A stretch of 64,000 bases of DNA from Myxococcus flavus (GTDB lineage: Bacteria; Myxococcota; Myxococcia; Myxococcales; Myxococcaceae), in the NCBI RefSeq assembly GCF_050038885.1, contig NZ_CP143624.1, positions 1,426,001 through 1,490,000 of the forward strand, given 5' to 3'. The notes beneath the pieces are model-generated. The model was not told the DNA's origin. It saw only the letters and a program-made list of their open reading frames with translations, and did not search any database. Below are positions 8,543 to 17,052 of this stretch, piece after piece (positions within the stretch are counted from its first letter, which is position 1; each line of letters opens with the position of its first letter). The position numbers were made by a program, and so were the translations under genes.

Positions 8543-9984
8543 GAATCGAATTCCTTCTCGTCGAAACTCGACAGGGACTCGAAGAAGGCGTCCCGGTCAT
8601 CCAGATAGAGCTGCCGCGTCACGCCGGCCACCAGCCTGGGCAGGCCGTACTTCATGCCGGAGATGCTCGCGCCGCCGAAGCCCAGCGACAGCAGGCAGCC
8701 AAAGGTGAAGTTGAAGATGCCCTGGAGCCAGGGCGCCTGCCCCGGGTGCTTCTCCTGGAGCTCGAAGTGCGCGCCCAGGTACGGGTGGCGCAGCAGGTCC
8801 GCGTGCGCCTGGCCCTCGGGCGGCGTGAAGCGGTCCTCCCACAGCGCGATGTCGCCGTGCAGGCCGGCCAGCTCCGGGCGCAACGACAAGTCCGTCACCG
8901 TGCCGCTGCCGATGATGAGCTTGTCGAAGGTGAATTGCCCGTGGGGCGTGGTGACGCGCGCCTGGCCGTCCACGGCCTCCGCCGCGAGCCAGGGGCTGCC
9001 GCCATGGAGGTGGAACTGGGGAAAGGCCTTCGCGCGGCTGAAGGTGTCCGCGGGCGGAAGCTGCCCCATCTCGATGATGCGGTGGATGAAGCGCCAGCGG
9101 TCCGCGTCCGGCAGGTCCGCGTGGTGCTTGAGGAACCCCACGAACTCCGCCCAGCGGTACGGATTCACGTTGGGCAAGGTGTTGCGGCGGTAGAAGAGGT
9201 GCACCTCGCCCGCGCCGTGCTCCAGCGCCACGGAGGCGTTGTCGAAGGCGGAGGCCCCGGCGCCGAGCACGCCCACGCGCTTGCCTCGCAGGGCCTCGAA
9301 GTCGATGGCGTCACGCGTGTGCGCGTAAAGCTCGCGGGGCAGCCCGGCCACGACGGACGGCACCTCCCAGCGACCCGACCCGTCGATGCCCGTGGCCAGC
9401 ACCACCTTGCGCGCATGCACCACCTCGGTGGTGCCCTCCCGCGTGTCCGTGAGCGGCACGCGGAAGCAATCATCCTCCGCGCTCCAGGCAATGGCCCCCG
9501 CGCGCGTGCCGCAGCGGACGGGAATGTCGAGCGTGCGGCGATACCAGTTGAGGTAGTCCGCCCACAGCTCCTTGGGAATGCGGACCACCTGCTCCCAGGA
9601 GCCCTCGCCGTGCAGCGCCTCGTACCAGGACTGGAAGCAGAGGTTGGGCAGGTTGTGGTCGGGGCCGGTCAGGTGCTTGGGCGTCCGCAGCGTGTGCATG
9701 CGGGCGAAGGTCTTCCACGGCCCGGCGAGGTCCTGCGCACAGTCGTCCACCACGAGCAGGTTCATGACGCGCTCGCGCATCAGCCCGAACGCGGCCGTGA
9801 GCCCGCTCTGCCCTCCGCCGATGACGAGCACGTCCAGCACGGACTGTCCATCCCGCGTCCGGCGCGGCAGCACCCACGGACGGCGCGGGTATTCGAGCTG
9901 CTCCAGGTCCTTCCGGATTCGAGCCTCCAGCGCGGTGAGTGCAGGGACGGACGGCAGCTCCACTGGGCTCGAGGGAACGCGCAT
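8539..9984 (-). CDS. FAD/NAD(P)-dependent oxidoreductase, first gene of ureide operon
   Basis: Class-B flavin-monooxygenase-like protein of 481 residues. The FAD-binding GGGQSG motif is at about 56-61 and a second dinucleotide (NADPH-type) motif GAGASA at about 241-246. It is translationally coupled to allantoinase (4-bp overlap) and is therefore probably part of purine or ureide metabolism. It is not a cofactor-free uricase and does not look like the known PHBH-type urate hydroxylase HpxO, so its substrate is unproven; oxidation of urate or a related purine is an inference from position. ATG 9984 is chosen because upstream codons reach into the promoter gap shared with pruA. The Shine-Dalgarno match is weak. 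Confidence 0.75.
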   Translation of the reverse strand: MRVPSSPVELPSVPALTALEARIRKDLEQLEYPRRPWVLPRRTRDGQSVLDVLVIGGGQSGLTAAFGLMRERVMNLLVVDDCAQDLAGPWKTFARMHTLRTPKHLTGPDHNLPNLCFQSWYEALHGEGSWEQVVRIPKELWADYLNWYRRTLDIPVRCGTRAGAIAWSAEDDCFRVPLTDTREGTTEVVHARKVVLATGIDGSGRWEVPSVVAGLPRELYAHTRDAIDFEALRGKRVGVLGAGASAFDNASVALEHGAGEVHLFYRRNTLPNVNPYRWAEFVGFLKHHADLPDADRWRFIHRIIEMGQLPPADTFSRAKAFPQFHLHGGSPWLAAEAVDGQARVTTPHGQFTFDKLIIGSGTVTDLSLRPELAGLHGDIALWEDRFTPPEGQAHADLLRHPYLGAHFELQEKHPGQAPWLQGIFNFTFGCLLSLGFGGASISGMKYGLPRLVAGVTRQLYLDDRDAFFESLSSFDEKEFDS

Positions 9985-10154
9985 GGCCCATATGGTACTC
10001 GCGCACCGCGTCAGTGAGCCAACAGGCCCCGGGAGGAAGGGGAATTGTCCGAAACCCCAAGGGTTCACTGGGGGTTACGTCACCTTCAACGCTTTCCCCA
10101 CAGGGCCGCTTCGCTATGCTGCGCGCCCTTCGTTTCAGCCCGAGGTGAACCCGC
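9985..10154. promoter_or_regulatory. Divergent intergenic region with inverted repeat
   Basis: This 170-bp gap separates the ureide operon from pruA and must hold promoters for both. I see an inverted repeat AACCCC (10053-10058) / GGGGTT (10071-10076), with a nested AACCC-GGGTT pair, as a possible operator. No convincing -35/-10 pair with correct spacing was found. The pruA Shine-Dalgarno GAGGTG lies just before the GTG at 10155. Confidence 0.35.
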
Positions 10155-11810
10155 GTGATCAACGCCCATACCCGCGTCCCGGCTCCGAAGAACGAGCCCG
10201 TCCTCTCCTACGCGCCCGGCACGCCCGAGCGCCGCGAGCTGCAGGCCACGCTGAAGCGCATGGCCGGTGAGCAACTCGACATTCCCGTCATCATCGGCGG
10301 CAAGCACATCCGCACCGGCAAGACGGACACGGTGCGCATGCCGCACAACCACGCGCACGTGCTGGCCACGCTGCACGAGGCCGATGCCAGCCACGTGGAG
10401 CAGGCCATCCAGGCCGCCCTGTCCGTCAAGGAAGAGTGGGCGCGCATGCCCTTCCAGTCGCGCGCCGCCATCTTCCTGCGCGCCGCGGAGCTGCTGGCCT
10501 CGCGCTACCGCCCCATCCTCAACGCCGCCACCATGCTGGGCCAGTCCAAGACGGCCCACCAGGCGGAGATCGACGCGGCGTGTGAGGCGGCGGACTTCCT
10601 CCGCTACAACGTCCACTTCGCCGAGCAGATTCTCGGCTGGCAGCCCGAGCCCGCCCCCCAGACGTGGAACATGACGGACTACCGTCCGCTGGACGGGTTC
10701 GTCTTCGCGGTGGCGCCGTTCAACTTCACGGCCATTGCCCTCAACCTGGCCACCGCGCCGGCGATCATGGGCAACGTGGTGCTCTTCAAGCCTTCGTCCA
10801 CGGCGGCCCTGAGCGCCTGGTACATCATGGAGCTGCTGCGCGAGGCCGGCCTGCCCGACGGCGTCATCAACATGCTGCCGGGTGACGGCCCCACGGTGGG
10901 CAACCCGGTGATGGCCAGCCCGCACCTGGGCGGCATCCACTTCACCGGCTCCACGCCGACGTTCAACACCATGTGGCGCACGGTGGGTGAGAACATCTCC
11001 CGCTACAAGCAGTACCCCCGCATCGTCGGTGAGACGGGCGGCAAGGACTTCATCGTCGCCCACCCGTCGGCGGCCGACGACCTGGAGGCGCTCGCGGTGG
11101 CCATCGTGCGCGGCGGCTTCGAGTACCAGGGGCAGAAGTGCTCCGCCGCCAGCCGCGTCTTCATCCCCGAGTCGCTGTGGCCCAAGCTGAAGCCCCGCCT
11201 CCAGGCGCTCGTCAGCGAGATTCGCATGGGCGATGTGGCGGACTTCCGCAACTTCATGGGCGCCGTCATCGACGAGAAGTCCTTCAACAAGGTCTCCTCG
11301 TACATCGAGCTCGCGAAGAACGACAGCGGGGCCAGCATCGTCGCTGGCGGCGACACGGACAAGAAGCAGGGCTGGTTCGTGAAGCCCACGCTGGTGCAGC
11401 TCGACAGCCCCACGCACCGCATCCTCCGCGAGGAGATTTTCGCGCCGCTGGTGGGCCTGAATGTCTACCCGGATGCGAAGTACGAGGAGACGCTGCGCGA
11501 GGTCGACCAGGCCGCCTCCTACGCCCTCACCGGCGCCGTCTTCGCGCGCGACCGGAAGGCCATCGACACGGCGCTGCGCGAGCTGCGCCACGCGGCGGGC
11601 AACTTCTACGTCAACGACAAGCCCACGGGGGCCGTGGTGGGCCAGCAGCCCTTCGGCGGTGGCCGCGCGTCCGGCACCAACGACAAGGCGGGCTCGGCCC
11701 TCAACCTGGTGCGGTGGACCAGCCCCCGCACCATCAAGGAGACCTTCGTTCCGCCCGTGAAGGTGCCCTACCCCTTCATGGACAACGATCCGAACGAAGG
11801 CGCCATCTGA
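10155..11810 (+). CDS. pruA: 1-pyrroline-5-carboxylate dehydrogenase
   Basis: Oxidises glutamate-5-semialdehyde/P5C to glutamate with NAD, the second step of proline catabolism. It has 551 residues, matching the monofunctional (eukaryote-like ALDH4) type rather than bifunctional PutA. Seen: FNFTA substrate/NAD pocket near residue 189-193, FTGSTPTF near 263-270, general-base Glu293 in VGETGGKDF, nucleophile Cys329 in YQGQKCSAASR, and the C-terminal PFGGGRASGTNDKAG. The GTG start is preceded by GAGGTG. No proline dehydrogenase is adjacent. The next gene starts 7 bp after the stop, suggesting co-transcription. Confidence 0.95.
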   Translation: MINAHTRVPAPKNEPVLSYAPGTPERRELQATLKRMAGEQLDIPVIIGGKHIRTGKTDTVRMPHNHAHVLATLHEADASHVEQAIQAALSVKEEWARMPFQSRAAIFLRAAELLASRYRPILNAATMLGQSKTAHQAEIDAACEAADFLRYNVHFAEQILGWQPEPAPQTWNMTDYRPLDGFVFAVAPFNFTAIALNLATAPAIMGNVVLFKPSSTAALSAWYIMELLREAGLPDGVINMLPGDGPTVGNPVMASPHLGGIHFTGSTPTFNTMWRTVGENISRYKQYPRIVGETGGKDFIVAHPSAADDLEALAVAIVRGGFEYQGQKCSAASRVFIPESLWPKLKPRLQALVSEIRMGDVADFRNFMGAVIDEKSFNKVSSYIELAKNDSGASIVAGGDTDKKQGWFVKPTLVQLDSPTHRILREEIFAPLVGLNVYPDAKYEETLREVDQAASYALTGAVFARDRKAIDTALRELRHAAGNFYVNDKPTGAVVGQQPFGGGRASGTNDKAGSALNLVRWTSPRTIKETFVPPVKVPYPFMDNDPNEGAI

Positions 11811-11817
11811 GGCGTCC

Positions 11818-12666
11818 ATGAGCGGTCCGTTCCCCGGCATCGCAGGGCTGGACACGTACGCGCTGGTGGACGGCGGGTGCCGCGTGGAGGTCATCCCTTC
11901 ACGCGGGGCCCTCGTCACCCGGATGTGCGTGGACGGCGACGAGGTGCTGTACCTCGACGAGGCCACGGTCGCGGACCCGGCGAAGAACGTGCGCGGGGGC
12001 ATCCCCGTGCTCTTTCCCAACGCCGGGCCGCTGCCGGGGGACACCTATTCCGTGCAGGGCCAGCCGTACGCCCTGGCGCAGCACGGCTTCGCGAGGAAGC
12101 TGCCGTGGCGGGTGCTTCAGGCGGAAGCCGCGAGGCTGGCCGTGGGGCTGACCTCCAGCGAGGAGACGCTGCGTCACTTCCCGTGGCGGTTCGATGCGCG
12201 GCTGACCTTCTCGCTGACGGGCAAGCGACTGACGCTGGAGTTCGAGGTGGAGAACCAGGACTCGCGGCCCATGCCACTGCACCTGGGCTTCCACCCGTAC
12301 TTCCACGTGCCGGATGCGGCGAAGGCGCAGGCGGGCGTGGAGACGGATGCCACGCGCGCGTGGGACAACCGGCGCAAGCAGGACGTGGCCTTCACGGGGC
12401 TGGCGCTCACCGACGACGAGGTGGACCTCCATCTGAGGGACCACTCTGCGGCAGGAACGACACTGGCGCGAGGGCCAGGACTCGGGCCCATCCGCCTGTC
12501 CTGGAGTCCGGAGTACCGCGTGCTCGTCGTGTGGACGTTGCGCGGGAAGGACTTCGTCTGCGTGGAGCCCTGGACCGCCCCCGCGGGCGCGCTGGCCACG
12601 GGTGAAGGGCTGATGCATGTGCCCGCCGGGGCACGGACATCGCTCCGGTTCGGTATCCAGGGCTGA
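11818..12666 (+). CDS. Aldose 1-epimerase / hexose-6-phosphate mutarotase family protein
   Basis: A 282-residue galactose-mutarotase-fold protein. Family marks are GGIPVLFPNAGPL, the catalytic-region QHGFARKLPW, LHLGFHPYFHV with the second His, and a C-terminal VEPWTAP segment carrying the general-base Glu. The pattern QHGFAR suggests a YeaD-like or generic aldose epimerase; substrate cannot be told. It is only 7 bp behind pruA, but a metabolic link between proline catabolism and sugar anomerisation is not obvious, so co-transcription may be incidental. Confidence 0.85.
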   Translation: MSGPFPGIAGLDTYALVDGGCRVEVIPSRGALVTRMCVDGDEVLYLDEATVADPAKNVRGGIPVLFPNAGPLPGDTYSVQGQPYALAQHGFARKLPWRVLQAEAARLAVGLTSSEETLRHFPWRFDARLTFSLTGKRLTLEFEVENQDSRPMPLHLGFHPYFHVPDAAKAQAGVETDATRAWDNRRKQDVAFTGLALTDDEVDLHLRDHSAAGTTLARGPGLGPIRLSWSPEYRVLVVWTLRGKDFVCVEPWTAPAGALATGEGLMHVPAGARTSLRFGIQG

Positions 12667-12909
12667 GGCTCAGGCATCACGTCTCCTGTGGTGTCCCTAC
12701 GGGGAGGCTACCGAGGTCCTTGGCCGGTGTAGGCTCCAGGGTGCAGCGCGTCCACGCGCCTGCGATGGAAGCGGGCTTCGCGCTGGAGTACGTCCAATGC
12801 GTGGCGTGAGAGTCGCAGCGGGCATCTCACGCCCAACGCGAGCTGCCCCCATCGCTCCGCCTCTCGCCCGAGCAAGCGTCGCGCGGTGCCGCCAACGAAA
12901 GCCATCCTC
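12667..12909. other. Convergent intergenic gap, no gene recognised
   Basis: The 243-bp spacer lies between the convergent epimerase and LysR genes. A weak hairpin CATCAC/GTGGTG occurs just after the epimerase stop, without a T tract. A 65-codon minus-strand frame (12708-12905) has no recognisable motif or Shine-Dalgarno and is not called. Confidence 0.4.
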
Positions 12910-13815
12910 CTACGTCGTCAACGCGAGCAACTCGTTTCGCAACCATCGGCTGCGAGGGTCGCCGTCCGCCTGCCGGTGCCAGTAGACATGGAGCTCCAGC
13001 GGGGGCAGTGACAACGGCATCGGCAGGAGGTGGTTGCCCAGCAGCGAGTGCAGCTCCATCGCGCGCCGCCGAGGCATCGTCAGCAGCAGGTCCGAGTCCG
13101 CGACGAGCTTGAACGCCGCTTCGTAATGCTGGCAGCGGATGACGACATCGCGCTGGTAACCCAGGCGGCTGAGCACCAGGTCCTCCACGGCCAGCCCGGT
13201 GCGACGCGAGGACACCGTGACGTGCCGGGCCACCATGTACTTGCCCACGTCCAGCTTGCGCCTGCGCCGGCTCACCACGCAGAAGGTGTCCTTCAGCAAC
13301 GAAGCCCGCTTCAGGTCCGCGCCCGTCTGCTGCTCCACGTCGATGGAGAGGTCGAGCCGCCCCGAGGCGAGGTCCCGCTCCAGCCGGGCCCTGTCGAGGC
13401 GGACGCTGGAGATTCGAAGCGCTGGCGCATGCTCTCGCAGGCGCGCGACGAGCAACGGGAGAATCGACGGCTCCAGCACGTCGTTCATCGCCACCGTGAA
13501 GTGGCCCACGTCGCGGCGGGGGTCGAAGTCACGGCTCCGATGAACGGCCTGCTCGAACAGGGCGAGCGCCTCGCGAATCTCCGGCGCCAGCCGCTCCGCG
13601 AACGCAGTGGGCGCCACGCCCCTGCCCTCCCGGACGAACAAGGGCTCCCCCAACTGCTCACGCAGGCGGGCCAGCGCATGGCTCACGGCGGACTGGCTGA
13701 GGAAGAGGACCTCCGCCGCCCGGGTCAGGTTCCGCTCCCGCAGCACCACGTCGAACACCCGGAAGAGGTTGAGGTCCAGCCGGGCCAGCCGCGCGGACTC
13801 ATGAACTGGGCTCAT
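12910..13815 (-). CDS. LysR-family transcriptional regulator
   Basis: A 301-residue LTTR: winged helix-turn-helix at about 10-65 (LDLNLFRVFDVVLRERNLTRAAEVLFLSQSAVSHALARLRE pattern, cited in part) followed by a periplasmic-binding-protein-like effector domain. The long open frame extends another 36 codons upstream, but ATG 13815 fits the canonical LTTR N-terminus (MSPVHESARLARLDLNLF). It is divergent from the acyl-CoA dehydrogenase operon with a 79-bp gap, the classical arrangement for LTTR control of the neighbouring operon with an acid or acyl-CoA as co-inducer. The effector is unknown. Confidence 0.9.
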   Translation of the reverse strand: MSPVHESARLARLDLNLFRVFDVVLRERNLTRAAEVLFLSQSAVSHALARLREQLGEPLFVREGRGVAPTAFAERLAPEIREALALFEQAVHRSRDFDPRRDVGHFTVAMNDVLEPSILPLLVARLREHAPALRISSVRLDRARLERDLASGRLDLSIDVEQQTGADLKRASLLKDTFCVVSRRRRKLDVGKYMVARHVTVSSRRTGLAVEDLVLSRLGYQRDVVIRCQHYEAAFKLVADSDLLLTMPRRRAMELHSLLGNHLLPMPLSLPPLELHVYWHRQADGDPRSRWLRNELLALTT

Positions 13816-13894
13816 GCGGACACATGACCAACATTCACTGGATGCATCAAGGCCACATCCGCAGGATGAAGGGTCACCGACAGGAGGACATGCG
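13816..13894. promoter_or_regulatory. Candidate LysR operator/promoter region
   Basis: Divergent control region between LysR and the acyl-CoA dehydrogenase operon. It contains the perfect 8-bp palindrome GATGCATC (13841-13848). TGCGGA (13815-13820) and TCCGCA (13858-13863) form a wider inverted repeat whose left arm touches the LysR start codon. AGGAGG just before ATG 13895 is a strong ribosome-binding site. Confidence 0.4.
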
Positions 13895-15130
13895 ATGGAC
13901 TTCGAGCCGAGTGAGCGAGGCAAGGACTACCTGGAGCGCGTGAAGCGCTTCATGGACGAGCACATCCTCCCCGCGGAAGCCCGCTACCACGAGGAGCTCC
14001 GCGCCACCGCCCAGGGCGGCGACTGGAAGACGTGGCGTGTGCCACCCGCCATGGAGGAGCTCAAGGCCAGGGCGAAGGCCCAGGGCCTGTGGAACCTGTT
14101 CCTCCCCGACGAGAGGCTCGGCGCCGGGCTCAGCACGCTGGAGTACGCCCCCATCGCCGAGGAGACGGGCCGCAGCTTCATCGCCCCCGAGGTCTTCAAT
14201 TGCAGCGCCCCGGACACCGGCAACATGGAGGTGCTCTGGAAGTACGGCTCCGAGGCGCAGCAGGAGCGCTGGCTGAAGCCACTGCTCGCCGGCGACATCC
14301 GCTCGGTGTTCTGCATGACGGAGCCGGACGTGGCCTCGTCGGACGCCACCAACATGGCGGCCACGGCCATCGTCGATGGCGACGACGTCATCCTCAACGG
14401 CAGCAAGTGGTGGTCCAGCGGGCTGGGGCACCCGAACGCCAAGGTCGCCATCTTCATGGCGCGCACGCCCGACACCGGTGGCGACCGGCACCATCAGCAC
14501 TCCATGGTGCTGGTACCGCTGGACGCGCCAGGGGTGAGCATCCGCCGCATGCTGCCCGTCTACGGCGACTACGACGCCCCGCACGGTCACGGCGAGGTGC
14601 ACTTCGACAACGTGCGCGTGCCGCGCGACAACGTCATCGCCGGACCGGGGATGGGCTTCGAGATTGCCCAGGGCCGGCTCGGTCCAGGGCGCATCCACCA
14701 CTGCATGCGCTGCATCGGCGCGGCGGAGCGGGCGCTGGAGCTGATGATTGACCGGGGCATGAAGCGCACCGCCTTCGGGAAACCACTACTCAACCTGGGC
14801 GGCAACCGCGAGAAGGTGGCCGAGGCGCGCATCGCCATCGACCAGGCGCGCCTGCTGACGCTCTACGCGGCCTGGAAGATGGACCAGGTGGGAGCGCTCG
14901 GCGCGATGAGCGAAATTTCCGCCATCAAGGTCGTCGCGCCGAATGTCCTCCAGAAGGTAGTCGATGACGCCATCCAGCTTCACGGCGGCGCCGGGGTGTC
15001 CCAGGATACGCCGCTGGCTGGCTTCTTCGCCCAGGCGCGCAGCCTGCGCCTCGCGGATGGGCCGGACGAAGTGCACAAGGGACTCATCGCCCGCATCGAG
15101 CTGTCGAAGCGGGGCTTCTCCCGGAGCTGA
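13895..15130 (+). CDS. Acyl-CoA dehydrogenase family protein (ACAD10/11- or LvaC-like)
   Basis: Flavin-dependent acyl-CoA dehydrogenase-fold protein of 411 residues. Seen: FCMTEPDVASSDATN (FAD/acyl contact), NGSKWWSSGLGH, RTAFGKPLLNLGG, and the C-terminal IQLHGGAGVSQDTPLA motif. The TEPDVASSDATN and KWWSSG patterns match the ACAD10/11 branch rather than classic short- or medium-chain enzymes. In this operon the next genes are an SDR and an aminoglycoside-phosphotransferase-fold kinase, as in 4-hydroxyacid (levulinate-type) catabolism, where the ACAD partner eliminates phosphate from a phosphorylated acyl-CoA. That role is inferred from family and context. ATG 13895 follows AGGAGG; the longer frame overlapping the LysR start is rejected. 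Confidence 0.85.
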   Translation: MDFEPSERGKDYLERVKRFMDEHILPAEARYHEELRATAQGGDWKTWRVPPAMEELKARAKAQGLWNLFLPDERLGAGLSTLEYAPIAEETGRSFIAPEVFNCSAPDTGNMEVLWKYGSEAQQERWLKPLLAGDIRSVFCMTEPDVASSDATNMAATAIVDGDDVILNGSKWWSSGLGHPNAKVAIFMARTPDTGGDRHHQHSMVLVPLDAPGVSIRRMLPVYGDYDAPHGHGEVHFDNVRVPRDNVIAGPGMGFEIAQGRLGPGRIHHCMRCIGAAERALELMIDRGMKRTAFGKPLLNLGGNREKVAEARIAIDQARLLTLYAAWKMDQVGALGAMSEISAIKVVAPNVLQKVVDDAIQLHGGAGVSQDTPLAGFFAQARSLRLADGPDEVHKGLIARIELSKRGFSRS

Positions 15131-15135
15131 TTGCC

Positions 15136-15960
15136 ATGGCCAATCAACGCATCTTCATCACCGGTGGTGCCAGCGGTCTTGGGAAGGCCATTGCCTTGCG
15201 CTTCGCTCGCGCGGGCTGGAAGGTCTGCATCGCCGACGTCAACGACGCGCGCGGCGACGAGGCCCTCCGGGAGCTCTCCGCCCTGGCGCCCCAGGCCCAC
15301 TACCAGCGCTGTGACGTGCGGCGCGAGGAGGACCTCCTGGCCGCGAGGGACTGGCTCATGTCCCAGTGGGGCGGCGTGGACGTGGTGGTCAACAACGCCG
15401 GCGTCGCGCAGGCGGGCGCCATCGAGGATGTGTCGCTCGAGGACTGGCAGTGGATCATCGACATCAACCTGCTGGGCGTGGTGCGCGGGTGCAAGGTGTT
15501 CACCCCCACCTTCAAGCAGCAGGGCCATGGCCACATCGTCAACGTGGCCTCCATGGCGGGGCTGCTCGATGTGCCGCTGATGAGCAGCTACAACGCGACC
15601 AAGGCCGCGGTGGTGTCGCTGTCGGAGACGCTGCACAACGAGCTGGCGGAGCACGGCATCGGCGTCAGCGTCGTGTGCCCGTCCTTCTTCAAGACGAACC
15701 TGGGCGACTCGCTGCGCACCACGGACCCGCGGCTGGGGGCCACCATGGCGCGGCTGCTCGAGCGGTCGGCCATCACCGCGGACGACATCGCCAACGACGT
15801 CTTCACCGCCGTGGCCCAGCGCGGCTTCTACGTCCTGCCCCACGCGGACGGCCGCAGGGCGTGGGCGATGAAGCGCCTGCTGCCGCGCGAGGTCTATGCG
15901 TGGGTCATGCGCCGGAACACGCGGGGCATGCGCCCCGGCTCGCGTTCGAAGGCCAGCTGA
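15136..15960 (+). CDS. Short-chain dehydrogenase/reductase
   Basis: NAD(P)-dependent SDR of 274 residues, with TGGASGLG at 9-16, NNAG at 86-89, catalytic Ser139, Tyr152 and Lys156 (YNATK). The C-terminal ~70 residues (RALLERSAITADDIANDVFTA region) resemble SDRs of acyl or hydroxyacyl metabolism. It is placed 5 bp after the acyl-CoA dehydrogenase and 18 bp before the kinase-fold gene, in the position that LvaD-type dehydrogenases take in hydroxyacid operons. Substrate, probably a 3-hydroxyacyl-CoA or similar, is inferred only. Confidence 0.85.
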   Translation: MANQRIFITGGASGLGKAIALRFARAGWKVCIADVNDARGDEALRELSALAPQAHYQRCDVRREEDLLAARDWLMSQWGGVDVVVNNAGVAQAGAIEDVSLEDWQWIIDINLLGVVRGCKVFTPTFKQQGHGHIVNVASMAGLLDVPLMSSYNATKAAVVSLSETLHNELAEHGIGVSVVCPSFFKTNLGDSLRTTDPRLGATMARLLERSAITADDIANDVFTAVAQRGFYVLPHADGRRAWAMKRLLPREVYAWVMRRNTRGMRPGSRSKAS

Positions 15961-15978
15961 AGAAGGGAAAGCCCTGTC

Positions 15979-17052
15979 ATGCCACCGACCGCCACCATCG
16001 ACCCTTCCGGTGCCGTGCGTCCGGGCGAGGAGCTGAACGTCCCGGCCGTGGATGCCTGGCTCAAGGCCCAGGTCCCCTCGCTGGAGGGCACGCCGGAAGT
16101 CACGCAGTACGCGGGCGGCGCCTCCAACTGGACGTACCGCCTGAAGTACGCCAACCGGGACCTCATCCTGCGCCGGCCTCCCGCGGGGACGAAGGCGAAG
16201 TCGGCGCACGACATGGCCCGCGAGTACACGGTGCAGCAGGCCCTCAAGCCGGCCTACCCCGTCGTGCCCACCATGGTCGGCCTGTGTCAGGACCCAGCGG
16301 TGCTGGGCAGCGACTTCTACGTCATGGAGCGCATCGAGGGACTCATCCCTCGCAAGCACCTGCCCCGCGGCCTGTCGCTGGACGCGAAGCAGACGCGCGA
16401 GCTGTGCCTCAACGTCATCGCCAAGCTGGTGGAGCTCCACGCGGTGGACCCGGCGGCGGCGGGGCTGACGTCGCTCGGCAAGGGGCCGGGCTATCCCACG
16501 CGGCAGGTGGAGGGCTGGTCCGCCCGCTACGAGAAGGCGAAGACGTGGAACGTCGCCAGCTTCCGCTACGTACGCGACTGGCTCAAGGCCAACACGCCGT
16601 CGGACCTCGCGACGTGCGTCATCCACAACGACTGGCGCTTCGACAACGTGGTGCTCGACCCGGGCGAGCCCACACGTGTCATCGGCGTGCTCGACTGGGA
16701 GATGGCGACCCTGGGCGACCCGCTGATGGACCTGGGCAGCGCGCTGGCGTACTGGGTCCAGGCGGATGACGATGTCCTGATGCGCTCGACGCGGCGCCAG
16801 CCCACGCATCTGCCCGGCATGCTCCGGCGTGAGGAGGTCGTGGAGTACTACCTGGACCGCACCAGGCTGAAGCCCGCCAACTGGACCTTCTACGAGGTGT
16901 TCGGCCTCTTCCGCCTCGCCGTCATCGCGCAGCAGATCTACTACCGCTACCACCACAAGCAGACGCGCAACCCGGCGTTCAAGAACTTCTGGGTGCTGGT
17001 CAACTACCTCGGCTGGCGCTGCCACCGGCTCATCCGGAAGGGGGCTCGCTGA
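15979..17052 (+). CDS. Aminoglycoside-phosphotransferase-fold kinase (ACAD10/11 N-domain or LvaA-like)
   Basis: A 357-residue APH-family phosphotransferase. Seen: substrate/ATP lobe YAGGASNWTYRL at 44-55, the Lys-less LILRRPP strand, catalytic HNDWRFDN at 216-223 and metal-binding DWEMATLGDP starting at Asp239. Homologues in the ACAD10/11 and LvaA families phosphorylate the hydroxyl of 4- or 5-hydroxyacyl-CoAs so that it can be eliminated. Co-occurrence with the ACAD10/11-like gene makes that reaction more likely here than antibiotic resistance. Its last base overlaps the start of the next gene (TGATG), indicating translational coupling. Confidence 0.85.
   Translation: MPPTATIDPSGAVRPGEELNVPAVDAWLKAQVPSLEGTPEVTQYAGGASNWTYRLKYANRDLILRRPPAGTKAKSAHDMAREYTVQQALKPAYPVVPTMVGLCQDPAVLGSDFYVMERIEGLIPRKHLPRGLSLDAKQTRELCLNVIAKLVELHAVDPAAAGLTSLGKGPGYPTRQVEGWSARYEKAKTWNVASFRYVRDWLKANTPSDLATCVIHNDWRFDNVVLDPGEPTRVIGVLDWEMATLGDPLMDLGSALAYWVQADDDVLMRSTRRQPTHLPGMLRREEVVEYYLDRTRLKPANWTFYEVFGLFRLAVIAQQIYYRYHHKQTRNPAFKNFWVLVNYLGWRCHRLIRKGAR

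Noticed and set aside
12708..12905. 65-codon minus-strand frame between epimerase and LysR
   Set aside because: No motif, no ribosome site, short; not supported as a gene.
15979..17052. Antibiotic (aminoglycoside) resistance phosphotransferase
   Set aside because: The fold matches, but the family pattern and operon partners fit acyl-CoA metabolism better; no resistance context is seen.
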